IMG/VR virus record: IMGVR_UViG_3300037586_002662
Location: 1 to 32,204 of that record
From: a virus
Reading direction: 5' to 3' (one strand)
DNA length: 32,204 nt
In this document: positions 4,828-12,702 of the stretch, piece by piece
Numbering within the stretch: the stretch's first letter is position 1
Layout of the letters: each line of letters opens with the position of its first letter
Translations under genes and position numbers: made by a program
The notes under the pieces: generated by a model
What the model saw: only the letters and a program-made list of their open reading frames with translations
Database searches by the model: none
Told to the model about the DNA's origin: nothing

Positions 4828-7167
4828 TCATAGTAACTTTTTCTCCTTATTTTCCGAAATTCGCAAGTTTTTTATCCATTCTTGCAAAGGTTTTTCTTGA
4901 TTTTCCTGCATTTCTTTCATGTGTCCATCCAAATCTTTGTAATGAAATGGCTTTACATCGCACATTATGTACTTTGCAGGGTTAGGTGGAGTGGTAGTAT
5001 TCTCAAAAAAACCACCTCCACATAACGAAGACATCAACTTTCTAGCTGAATCTGGTGTTATTTTGCACCAATCACACACTTCACTAATTGAACACGATCC
5101 AATCCCAGTATGGAACTGGGTACTCATATGTGGAGCAATCTTATCATAATAATGTAAATCTCTAGCCCCAACTCCTTGAGTTGAAGCGTTAAGGGATTCA
5201 CCTGCAAATCCAAGAGCCATTCTTGCATCTCTCCAGTCAGCTACCAAATACTTCTTTCCATCTTCAGTAAACCAATTTCTTTTATGTTGATGAAGATAGG
5301 CTACTGCTTTAATCAATGAAATAAACTTCTTAACATCTCTCCTACCTCTAACTGTGTTAGTAGGAACAATACCTTTAAGCAAACTAGCGAAAGGGAATAC
5401 AACTTCGTGAGGTGTTTCTAACAATCTTAAAGAGTGCCTGATCCTTTCCAAGTTAGGAATTTCCCTACTTATCTCTTTCCCAAACTCATTCAAATAATGG
5501 TCAACAATCATATTTGTTTGGATATTGGTTTGGTCAGTATTCAATATCCAAGCCCTACTCTTCAACTGCTCACCCTCATCAAATTCTTCTGCGTTACAAG
5601 TAACAAATAAAACATCTTTAAAGTAAACAGTTTTAGGCTTTGTTACAAACTTCTTCTGACCTTTTTCCATTACTTCTGTTGTTTCAGCTAATATCAATTT
5701 CCCTTCTGAGATGGCAACTCTGAGCTGCTCAACCACATTCTTAGCACCTTGCAACTCTTCAATAATCACAATTTTACCTGCCCATTCTTTAGCTAAATCT
5801 TCCATGTGGTTCAAACTTGATGTTGTTAACCGAGAGTACACAAAAAACTCATCATTCTCTTCTCCAAACAATTCAGCAACTTTCTTCATAACATGAGTTT
5901 TTCCTGAAGCTGCTGGTCCATCTATTATAATACACCACTCTGGGTTGAAATTCTTTGTTAAAAATAACAAGAATAATTGCATTTTAAGTGTATTTTCTCC
6001 AACAATAGAAATGTCCAACGCTTTCTTAATTTCTGCTAATGGTTGGTCTTGGTTAAAAAATTCCAAATCTTCTTCGTGTTGTTGTTGGAAGTAAGGACAA
6101 TCCAATCTTTCACAAGCCCCAATATTTTTAGCGTGGCAACAATTCCAAAATGGTTCTGTTTCTTTATAGATCCATTCAACCCATCTAAACGCTTCATCTG
6201 GGGTAAATGGTTTAATTTGAGAGCAAGAATCAGCAAATTCCATTACTAATTCTTTAGATTCATCAACTGTTAACCCATCTAATCTTGAAGCAATAGCCAA
6301 AACCTTTGCTCCAACATTCCTAATTCCAGGCTTTAACCCTTCCCTAATCTTTTGAATACAAGGGAACTCACTAAATTTCCCTTCATATTTAATCTTTTTA
6401 ACCAGACTTTTACTTTTAGCTTTCTTCAACTCTTTCTCACAAATATCGGCCAACTGATCCTGAGGCAAAACATACTTTTCTAATTTCTCTGGATAATTAA
6501 CTTCCTCAAAATCAGCCATCTTCGGCTTCTTATCAGGTATATTCTCTAAATATGTCTTAAACCCTTTAACCAATTTATTATCATCTTGAATTTTTATGTT
6601 AGCCCCACCTGCACATCTAATCAAAGTGGACTTCCCACCAATGTCATCCCATTTAAGCTTGGCTAAATCAACAATCTTTCCATTCCCAATCAAATGTTTA
6701 CTCAACCCTGCTTGTTCCAATATCTCTTCCATAAAAGCAATTCTGATAGCTGCATAAATGTTGATTCCTTCCTCTAAACACTCTTTAACCAATCTTTTAA
6801 CAGAAGGAGAGTTCACTTCCAACTTCAGAAATACATGGATATGAATCGACTTATTTCCACTCCAAAAACAATAGTGTGGGATGTTTAACTCTTTTAGAAC
6901 TGTTACTATCAGTTTTCCATAACGGGCATTTTGGGCATAACTTTTAGCATCTAGTTCTCCTATAACTTCGTTCTTAGAAATTGTCCTGTGATCCAAAGGA
7001 GGTAACCCAAAAGGTGCTTTCCCTAATAGATGTCTTTTACCAGGCCCAAAGTCATTCCCTCGTCTCCAGTTCTTAGCCACAGACAAGGGCGAGTCAGTCA
7101 CATCAACCAGCAGTTCAAAATATGTCTTCTGCTTATCTATTCCAGTTTTTTTATTTGTTTTGTTCAC
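4828..7167 (-). CDS. Archaeal-type primase-helicase (PriS-like + PriL Fe-S-like + AAA+/SF3-like helicase)
   Basis: 779 residues. Residues about 60-200 form an archaeo-eukaryotic primase catalytic domain: GELDAKS (E71, D73 as metal ligands), SGNKSIHIHV (S103-V112) and LIRCAGGAN (about 182-190). Residues 265-360 resemble the PriL C-terminal Fe-S domain, with FPCI (C270), WNCC (C343/C344), C352 and C357 before PYF, enough for a 4Fe-4S cluster. Residues 375-570 are a P-loop helicase: Walker A GPAASGKT (417-424), Walker B KIVIIEE (465-471), sensor asparagine N525 in VTCNAEE. A winged helix near 690-750 ends the protein. It should prime and unwind at the viral origin; the adjoining inverted repeat supports that. 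The GTG start at 7167 overlaps the RHH gene by 17 nt. Confidence 0.93.
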   Translation of the reverse strand: MNKTNKKTGIDKQKTYFELLVDVTDSPLSVAKNWRRGNDFGPGKRHLLGKAPFGLPPLDHRTISKNEVIGELDAKSYAQNARYGKLIVTVLKELNIPHYCFWSGNKSIHIHVFLKLEVNSPSVKRLVKECLEEGINIYAAIRIAFMEEILEQAGLSKHLIGNGKIVDLAKLKWDDIGGKSTLIRCAGGANIKIQDDNKLVKGFKTYLENIPDKKPKMADFEEVNYPEKLEKYVLPQDQLADICEKELKKAKSKSLVKKIKYEGKFSEFPCIQKIREGLKPGIRNVGAKVLAIASRLDGLTVDESKELVMEFADSCSQIKPFTPDEAFRWVEWIYKETEPFWNCCHAKNIGACERLDCPYFQQQHEEDLEFFNQDQPLAEIKKALDISIVGENTLKMQLFLLFLTKNFNPEWCIIIDGPAASGKTHVMKKVAELFGEENDEFFVYSRLTTSSLNHMEDLAKEWAGKIVIIEELQGAKNVVEQLRVAISEGKLILAETTEVMEKGQKKFVTKPKTVYFKDVLFVTCNAEEFDEGEQLKSRAWILNTDQTNIQTNMIVDHYLNEFGKEISREIPNLERIRHSLRLLETPHEVVFPFASLLKGIVPTNTVRGRRDVKKFISLIKAVAYLHQHKRNWFTEDGKKYLVADWRDARMALGFAGESLNASTQGVGARDLHYYDKIAPHMSTQFHTGIGSCSISEVCDWCKITPDSARKLMSSLCGGGFFENTTTPPNPAKYIMCDVKPFHYKDLDGHMKEMQENQEKPLQEWIKNLRISENKEKKLL

Positions 7168-7279
7168 AATAATAGTTTAGTAAATTTGTAACAAGTGTAT
7201 TGAAAGATTCGCCTTTGCTTCCAAGATCTAGCAACCTTTGATGATTTTCCGCTGAGATTTTAATTATTTTTCCTTTCAT
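7151..7279 (-). CDS. Ribbon-helix-helix transcription regulator (42 aa)
   Basis: 42 residues from ATG 7279 (MKGKIIKISAENHQRL...). The strand KGKIIKIS, helix AENHQRLLDLG, turn and helix SFNTLVTNLL form the canonical RHH fold of MetJ/Arc/CopG and archaeal VapB-type proteins. There is no ribosome-binding site, but a TATA box lies 27 nt upstream, which suits a leaderless first gene. It precedes and overlaps the primase-helicase gene, so it probably controls replication gene expression. No toxin gene is adjacent, so an antitoxin role is unlikely. The repeated TGTC element at 7348-7371 is a likely binding site. Confidence 0.8.
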   Translation of the reverse strand: MKGKIIKISAENHQRLLDLGSKGESFNTLVTNLLNYYCEQNK

Positions 7280-7300
7280 AGGATTATTTAGGTATACGTA

Positions 7301-7312
7301 CTTATATATAAA
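7301..7312 (-). promoter_or_regulatory. Archaeal TATA box, leaderless promoter for the RHH-primase operon
   Basis: The minus strand reads TTTATATATAAG centred about 27 nt before the ATG at 7279. Archaeal TATA boxes sit about 26-27 nt before the transcription start, so transcription would begin at or next to the ATG. No Shine-Dalgarno is present there, consistent with a leaderless mRNA. Confidence 0.75.
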
Positions 7313-7347
7313 GGTTTTGAGCCCACTTCTCAGTGAAATTTGGGTAT

Positions 7348-7371
7348 ATGACATATATGACAAATAAGACA
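7348..7371 (-). promoter_or_regulatory. Operator-like element A: three TGTC units spaced 9 bp
   Basis: Minus strand: TGTCTTATT, TGTCATATA, TGTCAT in tandem, each TGTC exactly 9 bp from the next. It lies about 36-70 bp upstream of the TATA box of the RHH gene. A copy matching at 21 of 24 positions sits at 20775-20798. Roughly one helical turn between units fits side-by-side RHH dimers; the binder is inferred. Confidence 0.65.
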
Positions 7372-7378
7372 GAAATAA

Positions 7379-7528
7379 TCACCTATGGTTCACCAATTTT
7401 TGAACCTTACAGAAAACACAATAAAAAATAAAACCTTTCTCTTCTAGTTCTCGATCTACCACAGTCACAAAACTACAACAAGAACACTCCACTTTTCTCC
7501 ACTTATTAATTCTTTCCCACTTACTCAT
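7379..7528 (-). CDS. Small zinc-ribbon protein (49 aa)
   Basis: 49 residues. The sequence carries CSCC at 15-18 and CVFC at 37-40, separated by 18 residues with alternating hydrophobics: a classic small zinc ribbon. The start overlaps the preceding stop as ATGA at 7525-7528, the coupling style of this genome. It is the last gene before the RHH promoter. No family name can be given; zinc ribbons of this size usually act as nucleic-acid-binding or transcription adaptor proteins. Confidence 0.65.
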   Translation of the reverse strand: MSKWERINKWRKVECSCCSFVTVVDRELEEKGFIFYCVFCKVQKLVNHR

Positions 7529-7773
7529 CTCCCACATCTATAATAAGTAACCCAATTAAAGAATTCACCTTGCTTTTTTTTAACCATCATCATATCCCCA
7601 CGATAAGGGCAAATAACGGGTGGTTGTTCATTAAGAAAATGGTAAGTACAATAAGCATCAAACTTACCAGCCTTATTTTTAGTTACCACCCGATGTGTTT
7701 TGTTCTGAACACAAATTGCGATTTGATAGTTCATACGCTGAACTATGTTCTCCAGTTCATAGCGTCTTTTCAT
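7525..7773 (-). CDS. Small cysteine-containing protein, probable zinc finger
   Basis: 82 residues starting at ATG 7773, immediately after the preceding stop. Cysteines at 21, 42, 55 and 80, with H45 next to C42 (CTYHF) and CPYRG at 55-59, could form one zinc site in a ribbon-like fold. The middle is basic (NKTHRVVTKNKAGK). No family recognised. It lies at the junction of the virion genes and the regulatory region, so it could be a late or middle regulator, which is a guess. Confidence 0.6.
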   Translation of the reverse strand: MKRRYELENIVQRMNYQIAICVQNKTHRVVTKNKAGKFDAYCTYHFLNEQPPVICPYRGDMMMVKKKQGEFFNWVTYYRCGR

Positions 7774-8598
7774 TTATTTTACATTAATTGGTAGTTCACT
7801 ATTGTTTGTAAATAGTAATGTTGTTGCATTAACAGAACCCCCAATAATGAAGTTTGGTGTATCAATTCCACTACCATTACCAATATAACTGTTAATAATC
7901 TTTAATGTGCCTACTTTAAAGTTTGAGATGATAATTCCTGCACCATAAGAATGAATATCTTTCAGAGTGAAAGTATTACAGATAGAATCACCAGCGGTAC
8001 TATCAATTATTATTCTATCAAAATCTGAACTTGAGATGTGAGGAATATCTATGGTTCCTCTTGTTGAACCAAACTTATAATCAGGTATTGATGAAGTTAA
8101 TGTTGAACTGAATGAATTACCGTCTGCTTCATTATTTTGAATAATTAAAGAGTATGCAGAACCGTTCTGAATAATTAATTCTGGCGTTTCTAAACCGTCA
8201 AGGATTAGAGTTTCACAGGTTAAATAATAATTTCCTCCTGTTAGTAAAAATGCTTCAGTCAACCCTGACTGTTTACCAACTTCAATATCTTCAAAATAAA
8301 AATTGTTTATCCTTCCACCACCTATTAACAAATTTAATGTTTGAGTATGTTGAGTAAGGTTATCATCTTTAAACCCACCATTTAATACTTCTTCCCCTAA
8401 ATCTTGTGCATATTTAACATCATAAATACCAGCTTTTGGGAAGAATATATATTCATCAGGTGAAAAGAATATTAAACAAAATAATCCAATGAATGAGAGA
8501 ATTACTACTCCTAACATCCACATTAACACCTTGTTTGCAGTAAGTGTTTTAAAAATACCACTAATTTTTGGTAGTCTTGTTTTCTTTTTTCTTACCAT
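7774..8598 (-). CDS. Membrane-anchored beta-helix-like protein
   Basis: 274 residues. A basic N-terminus (KKKTRLPK) precedes one membrane helix at about residues 24-45 (WMLGVVILSFIGLFCLIFF). The rest is a long repetitive beta-strand region with regular Asn/Gly turns (LIIQNGSAYSLIIQNNEADG, GIIISNFKVGTLKIINSYIG), typical of a right-handed beta-helix or similar solenoid. The predicted topology is cytoplasmic N-terminus with the beta domain outside. It follows the holin-like genes, overlapping the upstream one by 38 nt, and may be a surface or superinfection protein of infected cells, or a lysis accessory. No homologous family recognised. Confidence 0.6.
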   Translation of the reverse strand: MVRKKKTRLPKISGIFKTLTANKVLMWMLGVVILSFIGLFCLIFFSPDEYIFFPKAGIYDVKYAQDLGEEVLNGGFKDDNLTQHTQTLNLLIGGGRINNFYFEDIEVGKQSGLTEAFLLTGGNYYLTCETLILDGLETPELIIQNGSAYSLIIQNNEADGNSFSSTLTSSIPDYKFGSTRGTIDIPHISSSDFDRIIIDSTAGDSICNTFTLKDIHSYGAGIIISNFKVGTLKIINSYIGNGSGIDTPNFIIGGSVNATTLLFTNNSELPINVK

Positions 8599-8830
8599 TT
8601 TTAGTCCCCTTTAACATATTTTGTGCAACTGCCCCAATTATTATACTCACGGGGTTTGAAAATATTGCAAACGCTACAAGAATAATATCCAAATGAGGTG
8701 CAACTTCTACTGGATTTGTAGTTGTTTTCCAAATTATAAGTATTCCTAAGATAACAAAAGCTAAGATTATCGGTGCCGTCATTATCAAATTAACAAATTC
8801 TTGTCCACTTATTTGGGTTTCGTCTTTCAT
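8561..8830 (-). CDS. Small membrane protein, possible holin partner
   Basis: 89 residues from ATG 8830 (MKDETQISGQEF); a TTG at 8872 would extend into the upstream gene. Two membrane segments are predicted at about 14-34 (IMTAPIILAFVILGILIIW) and 46-70 (LDIILVAFAIFSNPVSIIIG), with a basic, polar tail. This is the size and topology of small two-helix holins. It sits between a holin-like gene and a membrane-anchored protein, so I place it in a lysis or membrane cassette. No sequence signature confirms this. Confidence 0.6.
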   Translation of the reverse strand: MKDETQISGQEFVNLIMTAPIILAFVILGILIIWKTTTNPVEVAPHLDIILVAFAIFSNPVSIIIGAVAQNMLKGTKNGKKKENKTTKN

Positions 8831-8843
8831 GAATTTTGTGCAA

Positions 8844-9032
8844 CTACCACTTAACAGCTTGTTTAGTAACAACTCTCAAAACTAAATTCGCAGCTGAACC
8901 AACAGTGATTATTCCACCAGCAGCTAAATGACCACTAAATGCTAAAAACAAACCACCTAACAAAGCAAGTCCATTAACCCATACAGTTTTGGAATGCCAC
9001 CAAATTTTCTTAATTTCTTTTTTCTTTGCCAT
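8844..9032 (-). CDS. Holin-like small membrane protein
   Basis: 62 residues with a perfect GGAGG before ATG 9032. After a basic start comes HSKTVWVNGLALLGGLFLAFSG, a second hydrophobic segment AAGGIITVGSAANLVLRVV, and a C-terminal TKQAVKW. The order Ser-Lys-Thr-x-Trp-Val-Asn ... asparagine-Leu-Val-Leu-Arg ... Thr-Lys ... Trp is a layout I recognise from small phage holin-like proteins with two membrane helices. In a tailed virus it would permeabilise the cell membrane at the end of infection. It lies directly after a methyltransferase and a transglutaminase-like enzyme. Its activity in an archaeal membrane is untested inference. Confidence 0.65.
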   Translation of the reverse strand: MAKKKEIKKIWWHSKTVWVNGLALLGGLFLAFSGHLAAGGIITVGSAANLVLRVVTKQAVKW

Positions 9033-9033
9033 T

Positions 9034-9660
9034 TTATTCCTCCTTGTTTATTTCAACAGCGAAACAGTTATGATCTCCAACCATTTCAATTTTACTTAAA
9101 CTATCAATCTTAAAATTCTCGTGTCCCACTAACTCCTTGATATTACTCATTAATTCTGTTAACGTAAAAAAGTGAAGATGTCCTGGACACCATAAATTTC
9201 TTTCAATTGGAACAGTAAATAATACTTTTTTTTTAGCAACCCTAAGCATCTCAGCCAAAGCCAAGTAAGGTTGTTCCAAATGCTCTAACACTTGACTAGC
9301 CACCACTACATCAAACTCTCCATCTTTAGCATCAATGTCAAGGATATTTCCAACAGAAACATTGTTGTCTAATCTTTCATTACAAAACTCAACTGCACAT
9401 TTACTTATATCAAAACCCGTTGCAACAATAGATTTATGCTTTCTAAGTTGGTATAAAAATATACCACACCAGCAGCCACAATCAAGTACACTATCATTTT
9501 TATTAATAGCTCTAAAAATCCACCTATGCCTATTCTCCACATAACTATCTTTAAGTAATTCAAACATGTGAGCATGTTTTTTAAAATCTTTATCATAGTA
9601 AGCCGCCTCTTCTCCACTTACCGGTCTTTGGGTCTCTGCACAAATAGACATCTTCTTCAT
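9034..9660 (-). CDS. Class I SAM-dependent methyltransferase
   Basis: 208 residues with the full Rossmann methyltransferase pattern: motif I VLDCGCWCG (58-66), acidic D84 in GFDIS for the SAM ribose, a GNILDID segment (105-110), and FDVVVASQVLEHLEQP (116-131), followed by HLHFFT (161-166), common in Methyltransf_11/12-type enzymes acting on small molecules, lipids or sugars. DNA methyltransferase motifs (DPPY/NPPY) are absent. Its ATG overlaps the stop of the transglutaminase-like gene. Substrate unknown; modification of a virion or cell-surface glycan or lipid is possible. Confidence 0.85.
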   Translation of the reverse strand: MKKMSICAETQRPVSGEEAAYYDKDFKKHAHMFELLKDSYVENRHRWIFRAINKNDSVLDCGCWCGIFLYQLRKHKSIVATGFDISKCAVEFCNERLDNNVSVGNILDIDAKDGEFDVVVASQVLEHLEQPYLALAEMLRVAKKKVLFTVPIERNLWCPGHLHFFTLTELMSNIKELVGHENFKIDSLSKIEMVGDHNCFAVEINKEE

Positions 9661-10445
9661 ACTTCTCCTCTATCCACTTCAAAAACTTCTTTAGGCATTG
9701 TTCCCATATACCTTTTATTACCATAACTTTGCTTCGTATCAGTTGACCACCAAATTTCATAATAATCACGCTCCTCTTTGTGTGTCCTTCTTTCTGCAAT
9801 CTTTGCATACGAAGGATAATAACACCAGTCTAAAACGATGGCCTCATCATCAAATTCCCTAAAATATGACACATAAGCGTGTCCAACTGTCCCACCATAA
9901 GGTTCTCTTACATCTCCCGCATTCAACCTCACTCGCCAATAAGGAATGTTGTTTGCCATAGCAATAGCCCAGATTAAAATTGCTCCGTCTTCACAATCTC
10001 CTTTACCGTGTTTCAATGTTTGGTAAGGGTAAGCCCAATACTCTTCAGTCTTATACTCAGAGGTATCTGAAATATATTTTATGTTTTCAATGACCCAGAT
10101 AAGAATCCTTCTCATCTTGGTATCATTACTCCCAGTAAATTTTGGATAAATATAATCAGGCATACAAAAGGATCTTACATCAACTTGATAAGTCCCATCT
10201 GTCTCATGCCTTACATAATTTATATTCTTCTTAGGATGTTTGTTAATCCAAAACTCCTCAACTTTGTCCACTCTCCTCTTCTCTTTACATAACTCAGCTT
10301 CCTTCTTAAAACCATCTCTCTCTTTTTTTATCAATTTGATATTTTCAAACTGTTTCTTCCACTCGCCCTTCAGATACTCGTGAGTTGCAACTAACAAATC
10401 ATAGTTCTTAATTGCGTGTATCCAATGTTTGAGTTTAGTTATCAT
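9657..10445 (-). CDS. Transglutaminase-like cysteine protease-fold protein, candidate lysis enzyme
   Basis: 262 residues. An N-terminal coiled coil (about 15-60) precedes a transglutaminase-like domain at about 105-230 with the expected catalytic triad: C151 in KGDCEDGA, H189 in VGHAYVSY and D206 in IVLDWCYY. No signal peptide or membrane segment is seen. The fold covers peptidases, transglutaminases and amidases; in archaeal viruses the pseudomurein endoisopeptidases PeiW/PeiP belong to it. Two holin-like genes follow after the methyltransferase, so a cell-envelope-cleaving role is plausible. A structural or tail-associated protease role cannot be excluded. The start overlaps the fibre gene upstream (ATGA). 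Confidence 0.75.
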   Translation of the reverse strand: MITKLKHWIHAIKNYDLLVATHEYLKGEWKKQFENIKLIKKERDGFKKEAELCKEKRRVDKVEEFWINKHPKKNINYVRHETDGTYQVDVRSFCMPDYIYPKFTGSNDTKMRRILIWVIENIKYISDTSEYKTEEYWAYPYQTLKHGKGDCEDGAILIWAIAMANNIPYWRVRLNAGDVREPYGGTVGHAYVSYFREFDDEAIVLDWCYYPSYAKIAERRTHKEERDYYEIWWSTDTKQSYGNKRYMGTMPKEVFEVDRGEV

Positions 10446-11689
10446 CCGTAATAAGCCCCATAAGAAGTTATGCTATCTTGTTCAGTATCATTAGCCCTAG
10501 TTATAGTCATTCTAACCCTAAAACTTGTTCCAGTGTTAGATACTTCTGCTAAAACACCTTCAGTAACAGCTAACCAATTAGTACCACCATCAAAACTAAT
10601 TTCATAAGCAATAGTATTTCCAGCGGTTAAAGTATAATTTGCTTTAACAATACCAACTGTTTCATTGGTAGTTATTGTTGTTGAATCGGTTGTTATACTA
10701 CAAGTTAAATCTGATTCTGTTGCTGCTGTGATTAATGGGATTGACCCAGTAGCAAAGAAATCATAATCATATTCTCCACTCCAAGAGAAGTTTCCACTGC
10801 CCGTTCCTGCTGCCCAACTGATTGTTGTAGCTACTAAGAAGATTGCGTTTGTTGAACCTCCTTTAGCACAAGAATATGTCAAATGTTTTGCTCTACCGTT
10901 AATTGTAATTGTATCATTTAATACAAAGTTTGCTTCTTCCGCACTTGTATCATCCCCGTATTCATCAGATGAAGCTGGTGTAGTCAATCCATTACAACTA
11001 GCAACATTAACTGATGAACTTGTTGGAAATTCTATATTAGAATAACCAACTGTGCCTGATGAACCACAAGAAGAAGAACTACACGCCGACCAACAACTAC
11101 TATTATTAGAAGTTCCTCCCAGTGTTCCAACTTTAGTACCTGAATAATCCTGACCTGATGAATAACCCGAACTTCCTGGACCATTTACATATGTACATCT
11201 TTTTCCAATATCTCTAGAATCTGCTGATTTAATTGCAGTAATAGAAACAAAATTATTCATTACTTTTGCAGTTGTTGCATCCGCTGTATTAGTTGGCAAC
11301 CATAGCCATTCCATCACCTCAGCTCTGTTAACTTCTAAAGTTCCTGCACTAGCAAAAACAATCCATTTACCAGCAGAAACTTGTGCAATTGTAACATTTC
11401 CTGCTGAAGAAGCAGTTGTGCTTGTTGCTTCAATAAATAGATAATAAGTTGTTGATGTATCTTGACACTCATATAAATCAGTTCCTGAATTATACTCCAT
11501 AAAAGTTAGATATTGTGCTGTGTTCGAACCAAATAAATCTAATTTTAAATTATTTTGACTTGTTGTTGTTTCACCATCCAACCCAAAATTAATCATATTA
11601 CTTAACATAAAACTTGCGTTACTTAACACATCATCAGCTGAAGCTGTGTCTCCATTCTCAAAAAATTTTAAACCATTTGTTATTGCCAT
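10442..11689 (-). CDS. Tail fibre/receptor-binding-type virion protein
   Basis: 415 residues, rich in Ser, Thr, Gly and Ala with strand-forming repeats, as in tail fibre and adhesin proteins. A conserved-looking front half (MAITNGLKFFENGDTASADD...) is followed by NRAEVMEWLWL, similar to a WL motif repeated in the neighbouring gene. Residues about 165-235 form a Ser/Gly patch with five cysteines (165, 199, 203, 208, 232). The last 100 residues are immunoglobulin-like strands (YEISFDGGTNWLAVTEGV). Start ATG 11689 has GAGGT upstream. Place in the cluster, after the tail hub genes, suits a distal tail protein. Confidence 0.65.
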   Translation of the reverse strand: MAITNGLKFFENGDTASADDVLSNASFMLSNMINFGLDGETTTSQNNLKLDLFGSNTAQYLTFMEYNSGTDLYECQDTSTTYYLFIEATSTTASSAGNVTIAQVSAGKWIVFASAGTLEVNRAEVMEWLWLPTNTADATTAKVMNNFVSITAIKSADSRDIGKRCTYVNGPGSSGYSSGQDYSGTKVGTLGGTSNNSSCWSACSSSSCGSSGTVGYSNIEFPTSSSVNVASCNGLTTPASSDEYGDDTSAEEANFVLNDTITINGRAKHLTYSCAKGGSTNAIFLVATTISWAAGTGSGNFSWSGEYDYDFFATGSIPLITAATESDLTCSITTDSTTITTNETVGIVKANYTLTAGNTIAYEISFDGGTNWLAVTEGVLAEVSNTGTSFRVRMTITRANDTEQDSITSYGAYYG

Positions 11690-11700
11690 TTTAATTTACC

Positions 11701-12702
11701 TCATAAGACAGTTATTACATCATACTCATATACTTGGAACAATGCAGTTTTAGATATTTTAGCGAACTTTTGTTCAACAAATAAATCTCCACTTGCCGCT
11801 GCATTGAACAATCCAGATTTGTATAAATCTTGACTTGTTGCTTCACTTGCAGCTAACAATGCTTCATAAGTTACCACTGTGTTGACTCTACTCGTTGTTG
11901 TAAAAGCATTCCTCTCTTGTTCTCCTTCTAATGTTGTATCTGCTATTGCTGGATTTGTTGTCCCTGTTCCCCACGCAGTCTCTATTGGGGCTGTTGCTGA
12001 AGCTGCACCCAACCAATCCCTCATTTCATTAAGTCCTACTGTTGTCCAAATACCTCTTCCGGGAGTAGTATCATACCAAGTAGTATCAACAGTAAATCTA
12101 TAATTATTGGCATTGGTCATTGTTAAGCTAGTAATAATATAACGAGAATATAAATCTCCACTTGCCGCTGCATTAAAAACACCTACTTCCCTCATAGCTG
12201 AACCATGCAAAGAAGTATCAATTGAATTAACAATACAAATTTTTGTAGTTACTGAATTAGTTGAAAGAGTCCTACTATCAATCGCCTTTCTTCCAACTGC
12301 TGTTTCTAAAGCAGTATCATCAACAGTATAAGCTGTGCTTCCTGTACCAAACCCAAAGTGAGAGGGAGCAGTTGCTGCTTCTCCACCTAACCATTTAGCA
12401 ATTTCTACTCTCCCAGCATTTGTAACTGATTGAGCAACAGTAATTGTTTCAACTGTGGAATAAGAAGGAAGAGATCCACCCCATGTGGAAGTACCATACA
12501 CCCCTTTACTTGGATTTCCCCAAATCATTGCAGAACCAATAACTTGACTTTCAACTAGTATTCTTGTATTTTTAACAGTAAGTTCATAACTACCAAAAAC
12601 AAATCTTGTATTAAGAGTTCCCGGTTTAATTAACTCTGTCTGCATACTCTTCTTATCAGTAACAGATTTACCAATAGTTTTTCCAAGTTCTTTAACTGCC
12701 AA
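11701..12702 (-). CDS. Tail fibre/baseplate-type protein with an internal duplication
   Basis: 333 residues starting at TTG 12702, chosen because GAGGTG lies just upstream and no ATG fits. Two homologous halves can be seen. Around residues 95-195 is VEIAKWLGGEAATAPSHFG, a GTGS turn, DDTALETAVGRKAI and later SAMREVGVFNAAASGDLYSR. Around 220-320 is MRDWLGAASATAPIETAWG, DTTLEGEQERNA and YKSGLFNAAASGDLFVEQ. This duplicated beta domain is of a kind I have seen in phage fibre and baseplate proteins. It overlaps the hub gene by 11 nt. Probably a tail-tip or fibre attachment protein; no enzyme motif. Confidence 0.65.
   Translation of the reverse strand: MAVKELGKTIGKSVTDKKSMQTELIKPGTLNTRFVFGSYELTVKNTRILVESQVIGSAMIWGNPSKGVYGTSTWGGSLPSYSTVETITVAQSVTNAGRVEIAKWLGGEAATAPSHFGFGTGSTAYTVDDTALETAVGRKAIDSRTLSTNSVTTKICIVNSIDTSLHGSAMREVGVFNAAASGDLYSRYIITSLTMTNANNYRFTVDTTWYDTTPGRGIWTTVGLNEMRDWLGAASATAPIETAWGTGTTNPAIADTTLEGEQERNAFTTTSRVNTVVTYEALLAASEATSQDLYKSGLFNAAASGDLFVEQKFAKISKTALFQVYEYDVITVL

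Noticed and set aside
4514-4831. A 105-codon open frame across the non-coding gap, starting ATGA with the primase stop and preceded by AAGGAG
   Set aside because: It runs through both arms of the inverted repeat, is unusually rich in Trp, Tyr and Arg, and its apparent ribosome-binding site is the end of the primase coding sequence. A real overlapping gene cannot be fully excluded.
7388-7406. GGTTCA ... TGAACC inverted repeat, reminiscent of a tRNA T-arm
   Set aside because: No surrounding cloverleaf can be built and it lies within the coding end of a zinc-ribbon gene.
11703-11710. Extra copy of ATAAGACA, part of the operator motif
   Set aside because: Single 8-bp match inside coding sequence without the 9-bp-spaced companions; chance is sufficient.
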